This document shows positions 7,548-14,992 of a DNA stretch of 15,818 bases, piece by piece. The notes below the pieces were generated by a model that did not search any database, had not been told where the DNA came from, and was given only the letters and a program-made list of their open reading frames with translations. How positions within the stretch are numbered: position 1 is the first letter of the stretch; every line of letters begins with the position of its first letter. Origin of the DNA: DATKGN01 sp964385705 (GTDB taxonomy: Bacteria > Patescibacteriota > Microgenomatia > UBA10105 > UBA927); assembly GCA_964385705.1 (NCBI GenBank), contig CAYLQG010000031.1, positions 1-15,818 on the forward strand, in the 5' to 3' direction. The translations under genes and the position numbers were made by a program.

Positions 7548-7582
7548 GTCTTCCGATTGGTATAAGAACATGCGCAAACCCG
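7548..7582 (-). repeat. 35-base intergenic repeat, direct copy B
   Basis: Minus strand, begins CGGGTTTGC and ends AATCGGAAGAC. It is separated from copy C by 25 bases and from copy A by 23 bases. Confidence 0.7.
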
Positions 7583-7605
7583 TTGTTCTTGTATAGAATA
7601 AAGGG

Positions 7606-7641
7606 GTTGCCGATTATTTTATGAGCACTTGCAAACCCGAG
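7606..7641 (-). repeat. 35-base intergenic repeat, direct copy A
   Basis: Minus strand, begins CTCGGGTTTGCAAGTGC and continues to AATAATCGG. Its AAGTGC...AATCGG part is the closest match to the inverted copy D. Confidence 0.7.
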
Positions 7642-7704
7642 CCAATTGCCTCGAATTGTTAATCGTAGGGATACATTTGACAAAAAAATATATTTCAACA
7701 AAAA

Positions 7705-7737
7705 CTCCGGCAAGTGCGAATTAAATAATCGGAAGAC
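7705..7737 (+). repeat. 35-base intergenic repeat, inverted copy D (next to the rfbF end)
   Basis: Plus strand, CTCCGGCAAGTGC to AATAATCGGAAGAC, in opposite orientation to copies A-C. Against copy A it can form an imperfect stem of 23 positions with 20 matching, around a loop of about 80 bases. Between A and D (7642-7704) the DNA is AT-rich and has no gene. Confidence 0.65.
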
Positions 7738-7745
7738 CCCGGATG

Positions 7746-8528
7746 TTAATCTTTCCATACTTTCCACTGTGGGCCGGTTTTCCAAAACGCATTCAGATTC
7801 GTAACATCAGCATACGTATCCATCGCATGCCAAAACCCGTTATGGATGTAAAGCGATAACTCGCGGTCTTTCACTAAGCGATGTAACGCTGCATGATCAA
7901 ATTCATTGGGCCGCAGATAGTTAAAAAATTTCTTGTTAAAAATCATATAACCGCCGTTCACCCATTCACGAAGCGATGGCTTTTCCACAAACTGTGTGAC
8001 GCCGTTCTTTTCGTCAATGCGTACCTGTCCGAATCGTGAGCGCGGATGAACCCCGGTAATAGTTCCGACTAATTTATGTTTACGGTGAAATGCCACAAGT
8101 TTTTTGATATTAACATCACCCAGACCATCACCGTAAGTGACCATAAAATCCTCATCCTCTTTCGGAATATAATCACGAATGCGGAGTATCCGTTCGCCCG
8201 TTAACGTTTCCTGGCCGGTATCAACAAATGTGATGGTAAAATCATCAATCCCCTCTCCCGCTGACGCACGATGGATATGCGTCCGACCACTTTTTGTATG
8301 GAGCGTAAAATCATGGAGGAAATATTTCTGATTGAGAAAATAATCCTTGATGTAATCGCCTTTATATCCGAGTGCAATGATAAAGTCATTAAATCCGAAG
8401 TGACTGTATATTTTCATGATATGCCAAAGGATGGGTTTATTGCCGATGAGGACCATGGGCTTCGGTTTAAATTCCGTTTCTTCTTTTAACCGGTAACCGA
8501 TTCCGCCGCAGAGTATGACTGTTTTCAT
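7746..8528 (-). CDS. rfbF: Glucose-1-phosphate cytidylyltransferase
   Basis: 260 residues, full length for the family. It joins CTP and glucose 1-phosphate to give CDP-glucose and pyrophosphate. The nucleotidyltransferase signature ILCGGIGYRLKEET (5-18) is followed by KPKPMVLIG (21-29) and the RfbF-typical WHIMKIYSHFGFNDFIIALGYKG (35-57). YGDGLGDVN (132-140) has the metal-binding D134. VEKP (181-184), NGGYMIF (191-197) and GFWHAMDTY (231-239) complete the active site. Divergence from glucose-1-phosphate thymidylyltransferases is clear from the WHIMKIYSHFGF block. A strong TATAAT box ends 9 bases before the ATG and no Shine-Dalgarno is visible, so the mRNA is probably leaderless. It is followed downstream by 266 bases of repeats and then rfbG, the next enzyme of the pathway. 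Confidence 0.95.
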   Translation of the reverse strand: MKTVILCGGIGYRLKEETEFKPKPMVLIGNKPILWHIMKIYSHFGFNDFIIALGYKGDYIKDYFLNQKYFLHDFTLHTKSGRTHIHRASAGEGIDDFTITFVDTGQETLTGERILRIRDYIPKEDEDFMVTYGDGLGDVNIKKLVAFHRKHKLVGTITGVHPRSRFGQVRIDEKNGVTQFVEKPSLREWVNGGYMIFNKKFFNYLRPNEFDHAALHRLVKDRELSLYIHNGFWHAMDTYADVTNLNAFWKTGPQWKVWKD

Positions 8529-8537
8529 GGTGAGGTC

Positions 8538-8565
8538 ATTATAAAGAACTAAATACCAAAAGCAA
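8538..8565 (-). promoter_or_regulatory. Sigma-70-like promoter of rfbF (leaderless)
   Basis: -35 TTGCTT (8560-8565), 16-base spacer, -10 TATAAT (8538-8543). Only 9 bases separate the -10 from the ATG, so transcription should begin about 2-3 bases before, or at, the start codon. No GGAGG-like sequence occurs in that gap. Confidence 0.7.
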
Positions 8566-8569
8566 GAGT

Positions 8570-10255
8570 CTAACTGTCGTTTTTTTCTATCAAACCGCGC
8601 GCCAGCAAATATTTGATAATCTTTCGTGTACTTGCCGCCGCTGAATCATGTGCCGTATTGATTGTTATCTCGGGATGTTTTGGTTTTTCATACGGATCAT
8701 CAACGCCTGTGACACCAGTAATCTCGCCTAACTCCTGCCGTTTGTACAACCCTTTTACGTCCCGTTTCCGGCAGACGGATAAAGGGGTCGCCACATAAAC
8801 CTCCACATATGTTCCATTTGTTGTGATAAGGCGGCGGTTCGCACATCTCGCCCCCTCATAGGGAGCGACTGCTGCACAGATAACAATGCCTCGGTGTTTG
8901 GTGATTTCGGACGCCACAAATCCAATACGCTTAATATTTGTGTCTCTGTCTTCTTTGGAAAAACCTAACCCTTTTGAAAGATTCTGTCGAACAACGTCTC
9001 CGTCAAGAATGGTAACTCTTTTGTCCTGAATTTCAATGAGCTGACTGTACAACATGCGGGCTACCGTTGATTTTCCGGCGCTGGGAAGCCCGGTTAAAAA
9101 TATCGTCAGCCCATCTTTTATATCTCTATGAAAGCCCATCCTGATCTCGCGGACCGCTTCAGGGAATGATATCCAATCAGGAACGCGTGACTTTGAACGG
9201 ATGAGTTTTCTAAGTCCGGTTCCTGTAATTTTTTTCACCTTCGTTCCTTTGGGAATGTATTGAATTTGTTCATATATTTTTTTATCCGCACGGTACACCA
9301 TCTCTTTAAAAGGAATTATCGTCATATCAAGTTCCCGTGCAAAATGACCCGCTAACTCAATTGCATCATACTGACCGTAATATGGTTTCCCCAATCGGTC
9401 CGCCCCCGGTCCTGCGTGATCCCGTCCGACAATGAAATGTGTACACCCGTAATTTTTCCTAATAATCGCATGCCAGAGGGCTTCTTTGGGTCCAGCCATC
9501 CTCATGGCAAGAGGAAGCAGACTCAGTGTTGCAAATTGCCGCATATGGTGCGAATAAACCTGAATATAGGAACGGACCCGGGTGACATAATCGATGTCTC
9601 CGTCTTTTGTGACACCCACTGACGGATGGAAAAGAATGTGACCGTGATACTCATGGGCCGCCTGTTGCATCATCGCAAAATGAACTTTATGAATAGGATT
9701 TCTGGTTTGAAAGCCGATAACAGTTTTCTGATTGTGCTTATCGAAAAATGCACGCAGTTCCCGCGGGGTATGTCGGTATTGGGCAAAATCAAACCGGTCC
9801 ACCCGTGAGATTTCCGTAAGCGTTCCGCCCAGATAATAGCTGCCTGTTTCATTGAACAAATAGGCAACGCCATAGTGATCAGTATCCGTGGTACCGTAAA
9901 CCAACTTTGCTTCCTGTTTTTTATCAGGGTGATAGACGGAATTTATGGTAAATTTTGCAACCGGTTTGCCGTATTGGTCACATAAGGCGACGCTCATCCC
10001 ACTCTTGTACGTGCTAACATCGGGTACATCCAATACGACGGGGATTGGCCAGAGCGCGCCGCTTTTGAGCCGCATATGGTCTATAACCATCCCGTATTCT
10101 TCTTCATTGAGAAAACCGGTAAGCGGTAAAAAGGAGCCGTCGAGCAGTAATTCAAGATCGCATAGCTGCCGCGCATTAAGATATATACGCGGAAGAAAAA
10201 TAGTTTCGCGTATAAGCTCCCCGCGTTCGTTCCCATTCGTAAATAAAGTTTTCAC
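8570..10255 (-). CDS. sat/cysC: Bifunctional ATP sulfurylase / APS kinase (PAPS synthase)
   Basis: 561 residues, with ATP sulfurylase first and APS kinase last, the order seen in Aquifex-type fusions and the reverse of animal PAPS synthases. The sulfurylase part (about 1-375) has QTRNPIH (183-189), MAGPKEALWHA (253-263) and GRDHAGPG (277-284), the family's ATP/sulfate-binding motifs. The kinase part (about 380-561) has the P-loop GLPSAGKST (389-397) and LDGD (417-420). Together they turn sulfate and ATP into APS and then PAPS in the cytoplasm. The C-terminal P-loop is complete, so the second domain looks like an active kinase rather than the degenerate regulatory domain of fungal sulfurylases. 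In a glycan locus PAPS would serve a sulfotransferase, but none is in the window. The start is GTG at 10253-10255, with an extended -10 box 9 bases upstream and no Shine-Dalgarno. Confidence 0.95.
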   Translation of the reverse strand: MKTLFTNGNERGELIRETIFLPRIYLNARQLCDLELLLDGSFLPLTGFLNEEEYGMVIDHMRLKSGALWPIPVVLDVPDVSTYKSGMSVALCDQYGKPVAKFTINSVYHPDKKQEAKLVYGTTDTDHYGVAYLFNETGSYYLGGTLTEISRVDRFDFAQYRHTPRELRAFFDKHNQKTVIGFQTRNPIHKVHFAMMQQAAHEYHGHILFHPSVGVTKDGDIDYVTRVRSYIQVYSHHMRQFATLSLLPLAMRMAGPKEALWHAIIRKNYGCTHFIVGRDHAGPGADRLGKPYYGQYDAIELAGHFARELDMTIIPFKEMVYRADKKIYEQIQYIPKGTKVKKITGTGLRKLIRSKSRVPDWISFPEAVREIRMGFHRDIKDGLTIFLTGLPSAGKSTVARMLYSQLIEIQDKRVTILDGDVVRQNLSKGLGFSKEDRDTNIKRIGFVASEITKHRGIVICAAVAPYEGARCANRRLITTNGTYVEVYVATPLSVCRKRDVKGLYKRQELGEITGVTGVDDPYEKPKHPEITINTAHDSAAASTRKIIKYLLARGLIEKNDS

Positions 10256-10264
10256 CGTGGGCGA

Positions 10265-10273
10265 ATTATATCA
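10265..10273 (-). promoter_or_regulatory. Extended -10 promoter of the PAPS synthase gene (leaderless)
   Basis: TGATATAAT, an extended -10, ending 9 bases before the GTG start. No good -35 is seen at 16-18 bases. It lies just after the stop codon (10276-10278) of the preceding membrane/winged-helix gene, so the PAPS gene probably has its own promoter. Confidence 0.6.
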
Positions 10274-10275
10274 AT

Positions 10276-10782
10276 TTAGGGCAAAGCGTTCGTATGCTTT
10301 TCCGGAAATATTTGCCGGAGGATAACGAGAATATATTCCCGTACAGAGTAAAATGAGACGTGATTTTTTTCATATGCTCCTCTTTTGAAAATAATTTCTC
10401 CCGAGGATAATAGCCGATTAATTCGTCGTTTCACAATGCCTTCCCGGTTGTAGCGTCGTGTCAACTGCCGTGGGGTTAATCCGCCACTACCGGTTGATGC
10501 AATTTCGGCAAGCATCCGAAACGTCAGCGATGCCTCAACTGCGCTAAATACGCCAAAGACGAACAATACTACCATGAGCAGATAAAGCATTATCCAACAG
10601 ACAAGTTCTGTAAATCCGAAATATCGCGATAAGTACCACCCTTCCCCTATCCCAATGACAAGACACGTACTGACGATCCAATGAAGTGCTTTATCAGGAG
10701 CTGTCATATGAAAAAGGACAATGAGCGTCAGAATAAATAAAATAAACGATATGAATGCCATGAGCGCAATTTGATAATCCAT
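10276..10782 (-). CDS. Small membrane protein with C-terminal winged-helix-like domain (second of pair)
   Basis: 168 residues; I do not recognise a named family. Three hydrophobic helices are visible at about 4-25, 33-52 and 58-82. A soluble C-terminal part (86-160) follows that reads like a winged helix: a helix at TFRMLAEIASTG, then LTPRQLTRRY and VKRRINRLLSSGEIIFKRGAYEK with the recognition-helix-plus-wing pattern. The domain should face the cytoplasm. It follows a similarly built gene with a gap of only 2 bases, so the two are co-translated and may form a heterodimer. Possible roles are a membrane-bound DNA-binding regulator or a protein-interaction module for the neighbouring membrane glycosyltransferase. 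Neither is shown by the sequence alone. Confidence 0.75.
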   Translation of the reverse strand: MDYQIALMAFISFILFILTLIVLFHMTAPDKALHWIVSTCLVIGIGEGWYLSRYFGFTELVCWIMLYLLMVVLFVFGVFSAVEASLTFRMLAEIASTGSGGLTPRQLTRRYNREGIVKRRINRLLSSGEIIFKRGAYEKNHVSFYSVREYILVILRQIFPEKHTNALP

Positions 10783-10784
10783 AA

Positions 10785-11270
10785 TTATCCGGTTGCCGGC
10801 CTACAAAATATCCGTTTATACAAACTAATATAATGAATAATTACTCTCCCTTTTGAGGTCGCAATATATTTCTCCCGATGCGTTTCTATGAGACCGGCCC
10901 GCCGAAGATCATCTATCCTCTTCCAGAACAAACCGGATTCCGTGAATAAGCGTATAAGGTCGGGTTCTTTTTGACGTTTTTTCTTAGTAAAAGAGGCAAG
11001 AATCATTGAAGCGGGTGTTTCTCCCCCCAAATACGGACCAAGATAAAACACTCCGGCAGTAAGCGACAATAATATATATAAAACTATTGAGGTAATCCGA
11101 TACGCTGATCCCGTAACGATAACATACCAAGCCACGAGACAAGCACCAGGAAGATACACGGATAAACTGATGAGCGGATCACGACGTATGCCTCGGAACC
11201 AACGGTGAATTATGACGTGGACAATAAACGTCAGAATAAAAATTCCGATCGTACTAATAAATGTATTCAT
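10785..11270 (-). CDS. Small membrane protein with C-terminal winged-helix-like domain (first of pair)
   Basis: 161 residues, no named family recognised. Hydrophobic helices lie at about 3-22, 33-53 and 56-79. The C-terminal soluble part (86-160) contains ESGLFWKRIDDLRRAGLI followed by ETHREKYIATSKGR, a convincing winged-helix (helix, recognition helix, beta wing) pattern like that of MarR/PadR-type proteins. A basic KKKRQK stretch joins the membrane and soluble parts. The arrangement is the same as in the gene downstream, suggesting an old duplication. It is transcribed divergently from the GT-C-type gene at 11371 across a 100-base gap, so it could control that gene. A TTGACA-18-TTTACT promoter lies just upstream of the ATG. 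Confidence 0.75.
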   Translation of the reverse strand: MNTFISTIGIFILTFIVHVIIHRWFRGIRRDPLISLSVYLPGACLVAWYVIVTGSAYRITSIVLYILLSLTAGVFYLGPYLGGETPASMILASFTKKKRQKEPDLIRLFTESGLFWKRIDDLRRAGLIETHREKYIATSKGRVIIHYISLYKRIFCRPATG

Positions 11271-11283
11271 ACAAGATAGCGTG

Positions 11284-11313
11284 AGTAAATCACGGGAGAG
11301 TCCAATTTGTCAA
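11284..11313 (-). promoter_or_regulatory. Promoter of the membrane/winged-helix gene pair
   Basis: Perfect -35 TTGACA (11308-11313), 18-base spacer and a weaker -10 TTTACT (11284-11289). The predicted start of transcription is only a few bases before the ATG at 11270. It faces away from the promoter of the GT-C-type gene in the same 100-base gap. Confidence 0.5.
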
Positions 11314-11358
11314 ATCATTTGGACAATAATTCCTATCACATACGTTTTTCTCGTAGGA

Positions 11359-11364
11359 TATAAT
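11359..11364 (+). promoter_or_regulatory. -10 box of the GT-C-type gene (leaderless)
   Basis: TATAAT ending 6 bases before the ATG at 11371, with only a poor -35 match. If used, transcription would begin at or next to the start codon, as for the other TATAAT-start pairs in the window. Confidence 0.5.
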
Positions 11365-11370
11365 GGATGC

Positions 11371-13005
11371 ATGTTCTTAACCAAAAAAATCGGACTCATT
11401 ATTACGATCATCCTTCTCCTTCTCTCTTTCGTCTTTATCATCAAAGAAATCATGCCGTATGCAACAGTCCTGTGGGACGAAGCGGAATTCTTACTCCAGA
11501 CCTACTGGACAGTACAACCGATTAAGCTGCACGACTGGACGGGTCTATGGACCCAACTTCATAATCAAATTAATTATCCGCCTCTTCAATATGCGATATT
11601 AGCGCCGATTCTCGCAGCTATCGGATTTAGTATTGAAAAAGCCCGCATAGTAAACATGATATTTCCGTTTATCACCGGAATACTCATATATTTTCTCGGA
11701 ATTCAGGTTGGAAAGTCTGTGTTTCCCTCAAAAAAACAACTCCCACAACTCGTTGGGATTCTCGCCGTTATATTCTTTGTGACATCCCCGATTCTTATCT
11801 ATCTCCATACGGTCATCCTGAAAGAATCGATGGCGACTACATGGACCATATTGGCAATTCTTGTCTACTTTAAAGCCCGCACATCCGGGAAATTACCCTG
11901 GTTCTTGTTAACGGGAATTTTAGTCACTGTATTGTTCCTCACGAAATACCCCTATGGCATTATGGGTCTGGCTTTCTTCGGTATAGAGGCGTGTATTAGT
12001 TTAGTAACCGCAAAAAACTGGAAAGAGCGCTTGTATCTCATTACCGCACATTTACTCATTCTTCTTCCGGTCGTAATCGGGGCGCTCTCGTGGGTTGCAA
12101 CCAGTCCCGAACGGTTCAATCAGTTTTTGTACATTATAGAAAATAATGAAATTCCCAACGAAATGGCGGGATGGAGTCTGCCGACATATCTGTTTTATTA
12201 CCCTAAAGGCATCGTGTACATGTATGGAATTTCAATTCCGGTCGGTATAGTGCTTCTCTCTTCTTTTATATTTTCAGCTCAATATATACAAAAACTAAAA
12301 CCCCGATTATTATGGCTATCTTTTGTCACATACATTGTTTTTTTAACCCCGCACATGATCAACCTGCAGGATCGCTATATTGCTCCCGTGTCGCCCGGTT
12401 TATTCGTTCTGGTATCAATCGTCATAATCGACGTTGTAAGACGATCATTTAAGTCTCTCCTCTGGACACGCATCATAGTTTGCGCTCTCGCTGTCGGATT
12501 GGGACTTCATATACTTGTGAGTCTCCCGAATCTACCGACTCGGGTCTATGACATCGGCACGAAAACAATATTCGCAATCGCATTCAACCAACCGGACGTC
12601 AATCCCACATGGTTTGACTACAATACCGCCGGATGGGGAAAACTTTCTCCGGCGCGGTCGACAGAAAACCCGAGGGATATCATGACCTGGGTATACACAC
12701 ATATTGATGTAACCAAACCGGTATATGTTAAAGGCCGGTTTACTGAACTTTCTCCACCATTTTTTCTGCTGTCGGTATTGACGCAGAAAGATCATTCAAA
12801 ACCGAAAAATCTTCCGTACAGTGAATATTACGTTACCCTGACGGTTCTCCCCACCTCGCGGTATTACACCCATGAATACAGACTGATAAATGAATGGGTA
12901 CAGTGGGAGGTGGCTGCCACGACAACTGATCCCGCGCTCACTCTTATACGTACAAAAGAATTTAAAGAATTAGGAGTCGACGTCTCAGTCTACGGAAAAT
13001 TATAA
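11371..13005 (+). CDS. GT-C-type polytopic membrane protein (PMT/ArnT-like glycosyltransferase)
   Basis: 544 residues from ATG 11371. A first hydrophobic helix (about 7-28) is followed by an external loop with WDEAEF (35-40); D36 and E37 match the acidic pair that GT-C enzymes of the PMT/ArnT type use as catalytic base and metal ligand. NYPPLQYA (68-75) begins the next segment, then many hydrophobic helices up to about residue 405 and a soluble C-terminal region of about 140 residues with WFDYNTAGWG. Such enzymes move a sugar from a polyprenyl-phosphate donor onto a protein, lipid or glycan outside the membrane. The two DPM1-like GT2 proteins could make the donor. The frame is open back to an ATG at 11212, but that would overlap the divergent gene and its promoter, while the 11371 ATG opens directly into the first membrane helix. 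It converges on the GT2 gene with a 7-base gap. Confidence 0.82.
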   Translation: MFLTKKIGLIITIILLLLSFVFIIKEIMPYATVLWDEAEFLLQTYWTVQPIKLHDWTGLWTQLHNQINYPPLQYAILAPILAAIGFSIEKARIVNMIFPFITGILIYFLGIQVGKSVFPSKKQLPQLVGILAVIFFVTSPILIYLHTVILKESMATTWTILAILVYFKARTSGKLPWFLLTGILVTVLFLTKYPYGIMGLAFFGIEACISLVTAKNWKERLYLITAHLLILLPVVIGALSWVATSPERFNQFLYIIENNEIPNEMAGWSLPTYLFYYPKGIVYMYGISIPVGIVLLSSFIFSAQYIQKLKPRLLWLSFVTYIVFLTPHMINLQDRYIAPVSPGLFVLVSIVIIDVVRRSFKSLLWTRIIVCALAVGLGLHILVSLPNLPTRVYDIGTKTIFAIAFNQPDVNPTWFDYNTAGWGKLSPARSTENPRDIMTWVYTHIDVTKPVYVKGRFTELSPPFFLLSVLTQKDHSKPKNLPYSEYYVTLTVLPTSRYYTHEYRLINEWVQWEVAATTTDPALTLIRTKEFKELGVDVSVYGKL

Positions 13006-13012
13006 CGACAGA

Positions 13013-13948
13013 TTAAATTTTTTCTTCCACGATGTATGTGGGACGCGCTTTGGTTTCTTCGACGATAACTTGGACATATTTACCGACAAAGCTCAACGCC
13101 AAGAGTTGTACACCACCGAAAAATATTATCGTGCCGACGATAATCACTGTAGGACTGACTGTGTGTGTATGATCGTAAAAAAAGTAATAAATTAAGTATA
13201 GTAGGAAAAATGCCGCGGATAGAATCACAAGAATGAGACCGAGATACACGATAAAATCAAGTGGCATATAGGAAAAACCGAAAAAACTGCGCTCCGCATG
13301 GTGGAAATATTCCAATAAATTATACGAACTCCTCCCCCGAATGCGACGTTTGCGCTCATAGGTGATATATGCCCGTTTAAATCCGACCCACGCACGCAAT
13401 CCCCTATGAAACCGATACCGTTCGGGGAGTGACCGGAGTGCTTCAAGCGGGCGTTTTCCGATGAGACTGAAACTCCCGGCATTGACGGGAACGTCGATAT
13501 TTGATATCGCTTTAAACACGCGGTAGAACGACTTCCTGAACATCGTCATAATAAAATTATCTTCAATTTTTGTACGGACGCCGACGACTACATCAAATCC
13601 TTCTTCCCATTTTTTGATAAATTTCGGAATAATATTGACGGGATCCTGCATATCGCACTCGTAATAAATAAATGCATCGCCCTTCGCGAAATCCATAGTG
13701 GCTTCACCTGAGGATTCCGGTCCGAAATTTCTCGACAGGAATATTCCGTGAACCCTCTTGTCGCGCTTTACGACACGCCGTATCATCTCGCGGGTTTTAT
13801 CCTCGCTTCCATTATCGGCGAATATAAATTCAAAGGAATAGTTGGAAAATTGTTTGACTATCGAGGAGAGCGCTTCGTATGCCGGGACAACGTTCAACTC
13901 TTCGTTATAACAGGGAATGCCGATTGAAATAAGTTTTTTGGGGCCCAT
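13013..13948 (-). CDS. Family 2 glycosyltransferase, DPM1/GtrB-like, with two C-terminal membrane helices (second copy)
   Basis: 311 residues from ATG 13948. The catalytic domain has ISIGIPCYNEELN (7-19), ADNGSEDKT (44-52) and YECDMQDPVN (96-105) with acidic D99 and D102. Membrane helices lie at about 232-256 and 267-290. It is likely to load a sugar onto undecaprenyl phosphate at the inner face of the membrane. The frame extends 15 codons further to a GTG at 13993 (12 bases after the SDR stop), but the ATG has GAGG 8 bases upstream. With the ATG start the acidic motif falls at exactly the same residue numbers as in the GT2 at 5493-6443. Together the two genes form a paralogous pair with the same KKWEEGFDVV block, probably using different sugars. 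It lies in one transcription unit with the SDR upstream. Confidence 0.9.
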   Translation of the reverse strand: MGPKKLISIGIPCYNEELNVVPAYEALSSIVKQFSNYSFEFIFADNGSEDKTREMIRRVVKRDKRVHGIFLSRNFGPESSGEATMDFAKGDAFIYYECDMQDPVNIIPKFIKKWEEGFDVVVGVRTKIEDNFIMTMFRKSFYRVFKAISNIDVPVNAGSFSLIGKRPLEALRSLPERYRFHRGLRAWVGFKRAYITYERKRRIRGRSSYNLLEYFHHAERSFFGFSYMPLDFIVYLGLILVILSAAFFLLYLIYYFFYDHTHTVSPTVIIVGTIIFFGGVQLLALSFVGKYVQVIVEETKARPTYIVEEKI

Positions 13949-14005
13949 AAATGCGGCCTCATCATAATCGGAAAGTCTATCCTTGTAAAGCACCTTCCCT
14001 CTTAC

Positions 14006-14893
14006 TTAAACCTTAACAAGGGATTTATTGAAGAATTCATCCTTTTTGATAGGTGCGATATTAAGACTTCTGAAATGCGTTTTATAGTATGCATACAGTT
14101 TGGCTATCCCCTCTTGATATGTATGGAACCGAAATCCCGGAAGTTCCCTCAGCAGTCGTTTATTACTTCCCGTATATTGAAAATTAAAGCCAGGATTTTT
14201 TATGGTAATGGAATCCTTCGCTCCTACATTTAAGAGAATAATACGGACAATCTCTGATAACGTTATTGACTTATTTGGGGTGACGTTATAGTCGTTGTAC
14301 CGCATTCTATGCGTGGCTATGTATTCAACAATTCGAGTAAGATCGTCGATATACAGATAATCAAAGACCACGTCCTGTTTTATGACGATTGGAATTCCGG
14401 CGAGCTGTTTTACAATCGCATTGGAAATAAACTTAATGCAATAATCTTCATGAGGACCGTACACCCCAAATGGTCGGAGCGTAATAATATTTTTCCGTGT
14501 TTTTGAAAGAAGGCTCATGAGATATTTGGCCAAACCATACTCATCGGTGGGCAGCGACTGCCCGAACGAGCTCTCCTTAACCCGGATTAAATCCTGTCGC
14601 TTATTATATTCTGCGCCGGATCCGAAGGTTATAATTTTTGAAAGCCGGCCATTCTGCTCAAGCAGGTTCGTAAACATCCGAACACTCGCTGCAAACCCGC
14701 CGAACCGTTCACCGGTTGCACAATGAATGACCGTATCAATGCGGTGCTTGGAAATGTAGTTACTCACCTTTACTCCGTCCAAAAGATCTAACTCTTTATG
14801 CGACGGAGCAACGACTGAGTATTTCCTCTTGAGGGTTGTGGCGATATTGTATCCGAAAAAGCCGCTCCCGCCGGTCACCAATATATGTTTCAT
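14006..14893 (-). CDS. Extended SDR, nucleotide-sugar epimerase/reductase
   Basis: 295 residues. The NAD(P)-binding motif is TGGSGFFG (7-14). The active-site segment FGSGAEY (90-96) and Y119/K123 in EYGLAK form the SDR catalytic set, followed by RPFGVYGPHEDY. DVVFDYLYIDDL and a C-terminal substrate domain follow. It resembles GDP-fucose synthase and CDP-abequose/paratose-synthase-type reductases more than 4,6-dehydratases, so it may reduce or epimerise a 4-keto sugar or a branched-sugar ketone. The exact substrate cannot be read from the sequence. It leads a two-gene unit with the GT2 at 13013-13948. The start ATG has a TATAAT box 8 bases upstream and no Shine-Dalgarno. The C-terminal tail (about 275-295) is basic and unusual. 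Confidence 0.85.
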   Translation of the reverse strand: MKHILVTGGSGFFGYNIATTLKRKYSVVAPSHKELDLLDGVKVSNYISKHRIDTVIHCATGERFGGFAASVRMFTNLLEQNGRLSKIITFGSGAEYNKRQDLIRVKESSFGQSLPTDEYGLAKYLMSLLSKTRKNIITLRPFGVYGPHEDYCIKFISNAIVKQLAGIPIVIKQDVVFDYLYIDDLTRIVEYIATHRMRYNDYNVTPNKSITLSEIVRIILLNVGAKDSITIKNPGFNFQYTGSNKRLLRELPGFRFHTYQEGIAKLYAYYKTHFRSLNIAPIKKDEFFNKSLVKV

Positions 14894-14901
14894 GTCGAAT
14901 C

Positions 14902-14929
14902 ATTATATCCCGGCGCCTCAATTTGTCTA
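14902..14929 (-). promoter_or_regulatory. Sigma-70-like promoter of the SDR gene (leaderless)
   Basis: -35 TAGACA (14924-14929, five of six consensus bases), 16-base spacer and a perfect -10 TATAAT (14902-14907). Only 8 bases separate the -10 from the ATG at 14891-14893. It lies in the gap shared with the divergent GT-C-type gene at 14993. Confidence 0.7.
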
Positions 14930-14992
14930 CCCACTCTATTTCCATCCAGAGACACTTATGGTAAAAGATAAAGGCCGACGCATTTATACACT

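Noticed and set aside
7486..7641. Three regularly spaced repeats resembling a small CRISPR array
   Set aside because: The copies differ at several positions, spacers are only 23-25 bases, a fourth copy is inverted, and no cas gene is present.
7498..7785. 95-codon minus-strand frame across the rfbF-rfbG gap
   Set aside because: It overlaps the rfbF end out of frame and its length comes from the repeats; no ribosome site or domain is visible.
11212..11370. N-terminal extension of the GT-C-type protein by 53 residues
   Set aside because: It would overlap the start of the divergent membrane/winged-helix gene and cover both promoters; the ATG at 11371 opens directly into the first membrane helix.
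13000..13020. Possible bidirectional terminator between the convergent GT-C-type and GT2 genes
   Set aside because: The 7-base gap and its flanks contain no stem-loop that I can see.
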